Assembly (NCBI GenBank): GCA_964507325.1
Contig: CAZDQL010000018.1
Location: forward strand, 1 to 64,000
DNA from: CAZDQL01 sp964507325
GTDB taxonomy: Bacteria; Planctomycetota; UBA1135; GCA-002686595
DNA length: 64,000 nucleotides
Direction: 5' to 3'
In this document: positions 34,388-40,668 of the stretch, in pieces
How positions within the stretch are numbered: position 1 is the stretch's first letter
Layout: each line of letters begins with the position of its first letter
The notes under the pieces: model-generated
Seen by the model: the letters and a program-made list of their open reading frames with translations, nothing else
What the model was told of the DNA's origin: nothing
The model's database searches: none
Translations under genes and position numbers: made by a program

Positions 34388-35548
34388 ATGAACACCTTCA
34401 GCTACCACCAGCCCACCCGCATCCGCTTCGGCCGGGGAACCTGCGCAGAGGTCGGCGAGGAGGCGGCGGGGCTCGGCCGCCGCACGCTGCTCGTCACCGA
34501 GCCCGCCTTCCCCGCCATCGAGCCCGTCTACGTCGCGGCACGCGCCGCGCTCGAAGCGGCCGGCCTCGCCGTCGAGCATTTCGACGGCGTGATCCCCAAC
34601 CCCACCACCGAGGTGATCGCCGCGGGGGCCGAGCTCGCGCGCGCACACGGAGCCGACGTCGTCGTCGGGCTGGGCGGCGGCTCGAGCATGGACGCGGCCA
34701 AGGCGATCGCCGTCGAGGCGACCCACCCCGGCAGTTGCTGGGACTACCTCTGGTTCCGCGATCAGCAGCCGACGGTGGCCACCCTGCCGGTGATCGCGGT
34801 CACGACCACGTCGGGCACCGGGTCGCAGGTGACACAGGTCGCGGTGGTGACGAACCCCGCCGAGCGCTGCAAGTCGGCGATCTACCACCCGCTCGCCTTC
34901 CCGCGCGTCGGCATCGTCGACCCCGGCCTGATGGAGACCGTCCCGCCGCGCATGACCGCCCTGACGGGCTTCGACGCCTTCACCCACGCCTTCGAGAGCT
35001 ACATCCACGTCAACACCTCGCCCTACGTGCAGCTGATGGCGCTGGAGGCGATTCGGCTCGTCGCGCGGCATTTGCCGAGCGCGGTGCGGGACGGCGACTC
35101 CGAGGCGCGCGACGCGCTCGCCTGGGCCGACACCCTGGCCGGGCTGTGCATCGCCAACGCGGGCGTGACCCTGCCGCACGGCATGGGGATGGCGATCGGC
35201 GGCATGTACCCCCACGTGGCCCACGGCGAGTCCCTGGCCGTGCTCTACCCGGCCTTCGCGCGCTTCACCTGCGACGCCGCGCCGCGCCGCTTCGCGCGGC
35301 TGGCGCGCATCCTGGACCGAGAGCTCACCCGAGCTCCGGACGCGGAAGCGGCCCGCGCCGCGGCCCCGGCGCTGGAGCGCTTCTTCGAGGAGATCGGCCT
35401 CGACCTCTCCCTGCGCGGACTGGGCGTGCCGGAGGAGGAGCTCGACCAATTGGCCGAGGCCTGCCTGGTGCTGCCGGACTACCAGAACAACCCGCGCGTG
35501 GCGACGCTCGAGGAGGTTAAGGGGATCCTGCGCGAGAGCTACGAGTAG
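34388..35548 (+). CDS. Iron-containing (group III) alcohol dehydrogenase
   Basis: This 386-residue enzyme is a group III metal-dependent alcohol dehydrogenase. It has GLGGGSSMDAAKAIA for nucleotide binding, TTTSGTGSQVT, the metal-binding TGFDAFTHAFES, and the two later His motifs NAGVTLPHGMG and YPHVAHGESL. Relatives include FucO, the lactaldehyde reductase of fucose and rhamnose breakdown, and 1,3-propanediol dehydrogenase. With GH95, a symporter and a sugar dehydrogenase nearby, reduction of L-lactaldehyde is attractive but not shown. GGAG precedes the ATG at 34388. The gene is third in its operon, 23 bases after the previous stop, and is convergent with the arsenic operon. Confidence 0.9.
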   Translation: MNTFSYHQPTRIRFGRGTCAEVGEEAAGLGRRTLLVTEPAFPAIEPVYVAARAALEAAGLAVEHFDGVIPNPTTEVIAAGAELARAHGADVVVGLGGGSSMDAAKAIAVEATHPGSCWDYLWFRDQQPTVATLPVIAVTTTSGTGSQVTQVAVVTNPAERCKSAIYHPLAFPRVGIVDPGLMETVPPRMTALTGFDAFTHAFESYIHVNTSPYVQLMALEAIRLVARHLPSAVRDGDSEARDALAWADTLAGLCIANAGVTLPHGMGMAIGGMYPHVAHGESLAVLYPAFARFTCDAAPRRFARLARILDRELTRAPDAEAARAAAPALERFFEEIGLDLSLRGLGVPEEELDQLAEACLVLPDYQNNPRVATLEEVKGILRESYE

Positions 35549-35560
35549 TCCGGGCAAGCC

Positions 35561-36862
35561 CTACTGCGCCATGACGCCGAACAGCAGGCCCACGATCGAC
35601 GACATGGCGACCGTGAGCCCGCAGAACACGGCGGTCCTCTTCGACCCGATGACCTTGTAGATGACGAGGATGCTCGGCAGGGACAGGGCGGGCCCCGCGA
35701 GCAGGAGGGAGAGGGCGGGTCCTTTGCCCATGCCGAGTCTGGTCAGCATCTCGACGATCGGAATCTCGGTCAGGGTCGCGAAGTACCAGATCATCCCCAG
35801 CGAGGAGGCGATCAGATTGGACACGACGCTGTTGCCCCCGACCGCGGAGGCCACGGCGGACTCGGGGATCATGCCGCCGATGAAGCCGGTCACGAACACG
35901 CCACCGAAGAGGAGGGGGATGATCATCAGGCCGAAGTCCCGGGTGGCGTTCATCCACTCCTTGACCTCCTCGCGCGTGAACCAGCGCCAGACCATCAAGA
36001 GCACCAAGAGCCCCATCGCTCCCGCGAGGTACCACTTGAGCCCGTGGACCGTCGCCGTGAAGCTCGGCACCTTCGCCATCGAGGCCACCTCGGACCTCGG
36101 GATCCGTCGCACCTCGGCGGAGAGGTGGCCGTCCGGCTCGTACTCCTGGATGTCCAGCGCGTCGTTGGTCGAATAGCGAACGTTGGCGCTGACGGTGGTC
36201 CCGTCGGTCAGGGTGAGCGTGACGTCGTTCGTGTTGTACCAGTCCGAGAAGACCAGGAAGAGGATCATGCACAGGAAGTACGCCGACGTCTTCCACAGCG
36301 GCCGTCCCCCGCTGGGGGTCGCGGGGACCTGGGCGGCTTCGATCCGCTGCTGATCGCTGCGCCGGAAGATGGCGGCCATGATCAGGCCGATGACGACGGC
36401 GAAGACGATCGCTCCGACGAAGCGCGCCAGGCCGATGTCGAGTCCCAGCACGCGGGCCGAGAGGAACACGGCCATCACGTTGATCGCCGGGCCGGAGTAG
36501 AGGAAGGCGCTCGCGGGTCCCAGCCCCGCTCCCATGGCGTAGATCCCGGCGAACATCGGCAACACGCTGCAGGAGCAGACCGCGAGGACGATCCCCGCCA
36601 CGGAGGCCACGCCGTAGGCGGTCGGCCGCGAGGCGCTCGGGCCGAGGTACTTCAGGACCGAGGTCGGCGATAGGAAGGTCGAGATCGCGCCCGCGATGAA
36701 CATGGCGGGCACCACGCAGGCGAGCGTGTGGTGAATGGCGTACCACTGGAGGAGTCGGAACGCCTCCAGTATCGAAGCGGTCACTCGCTCGTTGCCCAGC
36801 GGGATGAAGTAGGCCCCCACGAAGATCGCGACGAGCCACGCGGCTTTCTTCCAATCCTTCAT
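35561..36862 (-). CDS. arsP: ArsP-like permease of the arsenic operon
   Basis: The 433-residue permease has two groups of membrane helices around a soluble insert (about residues 195-275). It carries the conserved stretches VCSCSVLPMFAGIYAMGAG and FLYSGPAINVMA, which mark the DUF318/ArsP permease family. ArsP exports trivalent organoarsenicals such as methylarsenite and reduced roxarsone. The CSCS cysteines could bind the trivalent arsenical. It is the last gene of the arsR-E-F-G run, 45 bases downstream of arsG, and is probably co-transcribed. The insert between helix groups is longer than in small ArsP proteins, so another metalloid or thiol substrate is possible. Confidence 0.75.
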   Translation of the reverse strand: MKDWKKAAWLVAIFVGAYFIPLGNERVTASILEAFRLLQWYAIHHTLACVVPAMFIAGAISTFLSPTSVLKYLGPSASRPTAYGVASVAGIVLAVCSCSVLPMFAGIYAMGAGLGPASAFLYSGPAINVMAVFLSARVLGLDIGLARFVGAIVFAVVIGLIMAAIFRRSDQQRIEAAQVPATPSGGRPLWKTSAYFLCMILFLVFSDWYNTNDVTLTLTDGTTVSANVRYSTNDALDIQEYEPDGHLSAEVRRIPRSEVASMAKVPSFTATVHGLKWYLAGAMGLLVLLMVWRWFTREEVKEWMNATRDFGLMIIPLLFGGVFVTGFIGGMIPESAVASAVGGNSVVSNLIASSLGMIWYFATLTEIPIVEMLTRLGMGKGPALSLLLAGPALSLPSILVIYKVIGSKRTAVFCGLTVAMSSIVGLLFGVMAQ

Positions 36863-36907
36863 GCTTGCACCTCCGATTCCCGTGCGCAGACACGGGCGGG
36901 GCCGCGT

Positions 36908-37600
36908 TCAGAGAACCCGGAAGACATAGGCCAACGAGAAGTAGACGCCGATGCCGATGAAGAGCAGGCCGGTCAGGACGCGCGCCCAGAGCGCGAACTG
37001 GGTCACCTTGCCGTAGGTCTTGCCCAGGGCCTCCGCGCTGACCGCGATCACCAGCGCGAAGCCGATCACGGGCAAGGCAGTGCCCACTCCGAAGAGGGTC
37101 GGCAGGAGGATGGAGGACTCGTGCTGGACTGCGACGGTCAAGAGGCTGCCGAAGAAGAGTCCCGCCGAGACGGGGCAGAAGGAGAGCGCGAACACCACGC
37201 CCAGTGCCAGTCCTCCCCAGACACCCCACGACTCCACCCGCTGGCCGAGCTTCTGACTGGCACCGGTGGAGGGCAATGAGACGCGCAGCATCCCCAGGAG
37301 AAGCATCCCGACCACGATCAGGATCGGCCCCAGGAGGCGGTTCATGTGCCTCTGCAGGAACTGCGCGGTGCCGGGAGCCGAGAGCAGGCTGGCCACCAGG
37401 GCCGCGCCCAGTGCGACGTAGACGAGCGAGCGCCCCAGGGTGTAGAGCAGCCCCGTCCAGAGCACCGCGCGGCGGCTGTCCACCCGGTTGCCGATGAAGG
37501 AGATGGCCGCGATGTTGGTCGCCAGCGGGCAGGGGCTGATCGAGGTCAGGATGCCGAACCAGAGGGCGGAGCCCATGCCCAGGAGGAGCTCGGTGCTCAT
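36908..37600 (-). CDS. arsG: CcdA/DsbD-type membrane protein, ArsG-like efflux permease
   Basis: This 230-residue protein has six membrane helices of the CcdA/DsbD transmembrane family, with the paired Cys-Pro motifs TSISPCPLATN and SFCPVSAG. In arsEFG clusters this protein is named ArsG, proposed to be the efflux permease for aromatic aminobenzyl arsenicals. The ATG at 37600 overlaps the arsF stop by four bases (ATGA), so translation is coupled; the longer open frame upstream is ruled out by that overlap. Family and context agree. A purely electron-transferring CcdA role, feeding reductant to the ArsE/ArsF thiol proteins, is a reasonable alternative. Confidence 0.8.
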   Translation of the reverse strand: MSTELLLGMGSALWFGILTSISPCPLATNIAAISFIGNRVDSRRAVLWTGLLYTLGRSLVYVALGAALVASLLSAPGTAQFLQRHMNRLLGPILIVVGMLLLGMLRVSLPSTGASQKLGQRVESWGVWGGLALGVVFALSFCPVSAGLFFGSLLTVAVQHESSILLPTLFGVGTALPVIGFALVIAVSAEALGKTYGKVTQFALWARVLTGLLFIGIGVYFSLAYVFRVL

Positions 37601-38070
37601 GGCTGCTCCACCAGGAAGGCCTGCGTGGCCTGCGCGACGTAGGTCTTGAACTCCTGCTCGTCGTGCACGAGGTCCCAGACCCGGCTCAGGTTCTTCCAGT
37701 CCCGGTGTTTGCCACCCTCCATGCGCGCCAGCACGACCGAGCTGGTGATGAGCTCGAACTCGACGGCGAGGTGCCCATTGGCCGGCTCGTCCATGCTGAG
37801 CACCCGCCACTCGAGGTCTCCGGAGTCCAGCGGGACCGCAAAACCCTCGGTGAGGGCTGCGTGCGCGAACTTCTCGATCGTGTCGCAGTTCCAGCAGCGC
37901 ACTTCGGTGTGGAGGAAGTAGGCGATCACCCTGTCTCGAGCAGCCTCGGCGGCTGCTGCGCTCGGCGTCTCCCCTTGCTTCTGGACCGCCACCGCGTCGT
38001 AGACGAGCTTGCCCACGGTGGCGGCGACGAAGCAGAGCAGGAACCAGGTCGCGATGCGCTTCAGCATCAT
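37597..38070 (-). CDS. arsF: ArsF-like nitroaromatic arsenical reductase subunit
   Basis: This 157-residue protein has an N-terminal membrane anchor (residues 5-27) and a thioredoxin-like domain with a CWNC motif in FLHTEVRCWNCDTIEKFAH. The size, anchor and CxxC after a YFHxTxRC-like strand fit ArsF, which with ArsE is reported to reduce nitro groups of roxarsone-type arsenicals in arsEFG systems. The start overlaps the end of arsE by four bases and the stop overlaps the start of arsG by four bases, so the three are translationally coupled. The family assignment rests on recall of the motif and the gene order. Confidence 0.78.
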   Translation of the reverse strand: MMLKRIATWFLLCFVAATVGKLVYDAVAVQKQGETPSAAAAEAARDRVIAYFLHTEVRCWNCDTIEKFAHAALTEGFAVPLDSGDLEWRVLSMDEPANGHLAVEFELITSSVVLARMEGGKHRDWKNLSRVWDLVHDEQEFKTYVAQATQAFLVEQP

Positions 38071-38306
38071 CCGCCGGACTGGAGCATCTCGACGAGCTGC
38101 TCCTCGGAGGGCACCTTGCCGGCGGCCTTGACCTCACCGTCCACGGCCAATGCCGGGGTCATCATGATGCCGCGGGAGACGATCTGGGTGATGTCGGTGA
38201 CCTTCGTGACCTCGCACTGGACTCCGAGCTTGGCGACGACAGCCCTCACGCGCTCGTGGAGCGCTTCGCACTTGGCGCAGCCGGGTCCAAAGACTTCGAT
38301 CTTCAT
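38067..38306 (-). CDS. arsE: ArsE-like small thioredoxin-fold protein
   Basis: The 79-residue protein is a minimal thioredoxin/glutaredoxin fold: IEVFGPGCAKCEALHERV with the CxxC redox pair at the first helix, then a cis-Pro loop MMTPALAVDG and an EEQLVEML end helix. It matches the small redox-active disulfide proteins called ArsE when next to ArsF and ArsG. It probably passes electrons to the ArsF partner. GGAAG lies just before the ATG at 38306, 42 bases after the arsR stop. It overlaps arsF by four bases. Confidence 0.8.
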   Translation of the reverse strand: MKIEVFGPGCAKCEALHERVRAVVAKLGVQCEVTKVTDITQIVSRGIMMTPALAVDGEVKAAGKVPSEEQLVEMLQSGG

Positions 38307-38348
38307 TTCAGCTTCCGTTCGGGCCTGGGGATTCAGCGCTGTTGGGAC

Positions 38349-38690
38349 CTAGGAGCTGCGCCGGCCGCGGGTGCCGACGGCGCCCTTCTGCTCCTCGAGG
38401 TTTTGCCTGAGCACCGCTTCGATGCAGCTCCAGAAGCCCTGTAAGCACTGCACGCGGAGATGGCACATGCTCAGCGTCCCCTCCTTGCGCATGTCGATGA
38501 TCCCGGCGTTGCGCAGCACCGCGAGGTGCTTCGAAACGGTGGACTGATCCGAGCCGACGAGCTCCGTCAGGTCGCAGACGCAGAGATCGCCCTCGTTCAG
38601 GGCATCCAGGATCATCAGGCGGCTGGGGTGGGAGAGGGCCTTGGCCACGTCGGCTCGGGCCACGTAGTGTTGCAGCGGCTTCTTTTTCAT
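38349..38690 (-). CDS. arsR: ArsR-family metalloid-responsive repressor
   Basis: The 113-residue protein is a winged-helix repressor with the classic arsenic-sensing helix GDLCVCDLTELV (Cys pair in the CVCDL motif) and a recognition helix SDQSTVSKHLAVLRNAG. Further cysteines occur in MCHLRVQCLQGFWSC and could complete a three-Cys arsenite site. On metalloid binding it should leave its operator and free the arsE-arsF-arsG-arsP genes. The ATG at 38690 lies inside a 30-bp palindrome, the likely operator, and has no Shine-Dalgarno sequence. The length is normal for the family. Confidence 0.93.
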   Translation of the reverse strand: MKKKPLQHYVARADVAKALSHPSRLMILDALNEGDLCVCDLTELVGSDQSTVSKHLAVLRNAGIIDMRKEGTLSMCHLRVQCLQGFWSCIEAVLRQNLEEQKGAVGTRGRRSS

Positions 38691-38715
38691 GGCAACATGG
38701 CCATCTTGCCATGAA
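38686..38715. promoter_or_regulatory. ArsR operator palindrome covering the arsR start codon
   Basis: Positions 38686-38715 form a 30-bp inverted repeat with only one mismatched pair. The core is TGGCAA, eight central bases ATGGCCAT plus flanks, then TTGCCA. The arsR start codon (38688-38690) lies in one arm. On the minus strand a CAAGAT within the palindrome could act as the -10 box, with TTGATC sixteen bases upstream as -35. Binding here would block both transcription and the first bases of the message. Confidence 0.75.
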
Positions 38716-38826
38716 TGGCGACCGGATCAATACCCTTACGAGGGATTTCCCGGCCGGCAGCCGGCAGCTCCCGGGACGCGCGGAGCCGCCCGCTAGGATG
38801 ATCGAGGTCAACCCCAGGAGTCCCTG

Positions 38827-40131
38827 ATGAGCATCGCCCAAGTTTCGACCACCCTCCTGTTGTGCTCTCTGCCCGCTGCGGCTCAGGAGGGCTCCGCCGC
38901 GCCCCCCCTGGATCTGCTCTACGTGAGCGATGGCACCTCGGCGGCGCGCGCGCAGGCGTTCGAGTCCTTCCTGGGGCAGAGGTTCTCGAGCGTGGCCACC
39001 GCCGACCACGAGAGCGTGACCCGGGCGGACCTCGAGGCGGCCGACGTGGTCCTGCTCGACTGGTCGATGGAGCGGGGGGAGATGCCGCCGGAGCGCTCTC
39101 CGCTCGGAACGCGGGAGGAGTGGGGTCGCCCGACGGTGCTGCTCGGCTGCGCGGGGCTGCACCACGCCTGCGCCTGGGAGGTCGCCGGCGGCTCCGGGTG
39201 AGTGTGCTTGACCCCCTTCGCGTACGGGGTACGCGAGCACGTGATCTTCCAGAGCCCTCGTCCCATCGACACCAGCATGACCCTGCGGGTGCAGAAGCCA
39301 CGCGCCTGGCAGCACCTGGTCGAGGGGAGCACCGTCACGGTCCTGCCACTGGTCGACGACCCCACCGTGGCCTGGCCCGGCGGGTGGTCCGCGGCGACCA
39401 ACGGCTTCGACGCGTTGCCGGAGGTCGAGATCATGTGTGGCGCCGTCAACACCAAGCGCCCCTCCGCTGCCGCCGTCTGGCGTCAGGGGAATCTGCTCTT
39501 CTTCAACTTCGGGGTGGATCCGTCCGAGCTGAACTTCCGCGGCCGGGATCTGCTCGAGAACTCGATCCGCTACATCGCCCGCTTCACCGAGGACCGACCG
39601 ATCGCCTTCACGCCTTGCGTGCGGACAGGGGCGAAGGTGCCGCCGGTGCGCAGCTGGCTGGACGGGGAGTTGCGCGCTCGGTTCGATGGGGAGCGCCTGC
39701 CGAGCTTCTTCGGCAAGAAGGAGTGCGCGGTCTACGAGCAGGAGGGCCAGCGCGCCTTCCTCGCGCGCTTCCTCGACCAGCGTGGCTTCTACCGGCCCAC
39801 TGCGAGGGGCAAGCTCGTGACCGATCCCGACCTGGAGACGTGGAAGGTGGCCAACGACGCTCCCGAGCTGATCCCGCGCTGCATCGCGGGCTTGCGCCGG
39901 GGTGGGGAGGATGCCGAACGCGCGCGGCGCCTCCTGGCCAGCTACGTGCCCTGCGGCCCCTCCGGCGAGGCGTCCGGCGACGACTGGTCGCAGTGGCACG
40001 AGGAGCACGGCCCCTACCTCTTCTTCACCGATCTCGGGGGCTACCGCTGGTACGTCGACTCCCTGGCGAAGGCCCGGGGCGTCCCCAGCGCCGAGCTGCG
40101 TGGCCCGGCTCGCGCGGATCCGGCGCGCTGA
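38827..40131 (+). CDS. Exported ThuA-like protein with an in-frame UGA (possible selenoprotein)
   Basis: One frame runs from the ATG at 38827 to the stop at 40131 (434 codons plus stop) except for a single TGA at codon 125 (39199-39201). The first part has a signal peptide (residues 1-20) and a ThuA/glutamine-amidotransferase-like fold (LLYVSDGTSAARAQ, DVVLLDWSM, PTVLLGCAGLHHA). The part after the TGA continues the same fold (LTPFAYGVREHVIF) and ends in a helical domain. A separate second gene is unlikely: it would need a GTG touching the TGA, with no signal peptide and no ribosome site. The codons around the TGA would read Gly-Sec-Val-Cys, a redox-like UxC motif, and a SECIS-like hairpin follows. 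A nonsense mutation or base error is the alternative. A -10-like TAGGAT and AGGAG precede the start. Confidence 0.65.
39217..39237 (+). promoter_or_regulatory. SECIS-like hairpin after the in-frame UGA
   Basis: Positions 39217-39225 pair with 39229-39237, giving nine base pairs including one wobble, around a GGG loop (39226-39228). The loop begins 24 bases after the UGA. Bacterial SECIS elements need a stem with a short apical loop having G in its first two positions at about 16-37 bases from the UGA, which this satisfies. The bulged U of the E. coli element is absent. The GC content raises the chance of a random hairpin. Confidence 0.4.
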
Positions 40132-40180
40132 CCCTGTCTCGAATCGGGACCCGAGGGGTCGTACCGACCGGGTGGAAGGG

Positions 40181-40227
40181 GTTGACAGCTACGGTGACTT
40201 GCCGTAGAGTGACGGCAATTCACCGTA
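40181..40227 (+). promoter_or_regulatory. blaI promoter overlapped by paired dyad operators
   Basis: TTGACA at 40181-40186, a 17-base spacer and TAGAGT at 40204-40209 make a near-consensus sigma-70 promoter, the only one of this quality in the window. It is covered by two arms of 17 bases (40188-40204 and 40211-40227), inverted copies with one mismatch separated by six bases. The left arm with flanking bases is itself a dyad (CTACGG, seven bases, CCGTAG). This is the layout expected for BlaI-type repressor dimers blocking RNA polymerase. Confidence 0.8.
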
Positions 40228-40275
40228 GAACTCCGGCGCGGCGCCGTATAACAGGCCCCGAGACCCCACCACCCC

Positions 40276-40668
40276 TTGAACACCGCCTCACTCACCAACG
40301 CCGAGCTCGCCGTCATGGAGCTGCTCTGGGACCACGACCGGCTGACGGCTCGTCAGATCCGCGAGCAGCTCTACCCGCTGGCTGAGAAGGCGCAGCACGG
40401 CACCGTCCAACGCTTCCTGCAGAGCCTGGAGGAGAAGGGCTGCGTCGAGCGCGACCGCAGCCTGCCGGTGCACCTCTTCTCCGCGGCCATCAGCCGCGAG
40501 ACCTACGCCGGCAGGCAGCTCGAGTCCCTCGCCGAGAAGCTGACGGGCGGGTCGATCGCGCCCTTCCTCACGCATCTGTTGGCCGAGAAGAAGCTCGATC
40601 GCGCCGAGCTGGCCCGCCTCCGTCGGCTCCTCGGGGCGAGCACCAAGGGAGCGAAGGGCCGTGGCTGA
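40276..40668 (+). CDS. blaI: BlaI/MecI/CopY-family repressor
   Basis: The 130-residue protein is a BlaI-type winged-helix repressor: LTNAELAVMELLWDHDRLTARQ opens the DNA-binding domain, with the recognition helix in HGTVQRFLQSLEEKG, and a C-terminal helical part gives dimerisation and the protease-sensitive site. The TTG at 40276 is used because the first in-frame ATG (codon 14) would remove part of the first helix. It should bind the dyads at 40188-40227 and repress its own operon until cleaved under control of the downstream M56 protease. Its stop overlaps the next start by eight bases. Confidence 0.9.
   Translation: MNTASLTNAELAVMELLWDHDRLTARQIREQLYPLAEKAQHGTVQRFLQSLEEKGCVERDRSLPVHLFSAAISRETYAGRQLESLAEKLTGGSIAPFLTHLLAEKKLDRAELARLRRLLGASTKGAKGRG

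Noticed and set aside
39202..40131. Separate gene starting at GTG 39202
   Set aside because: The GTG abuts the TGA, there is no ribosome site or signal peptide, and the protein continues the fold of the upstream part in the same frame.
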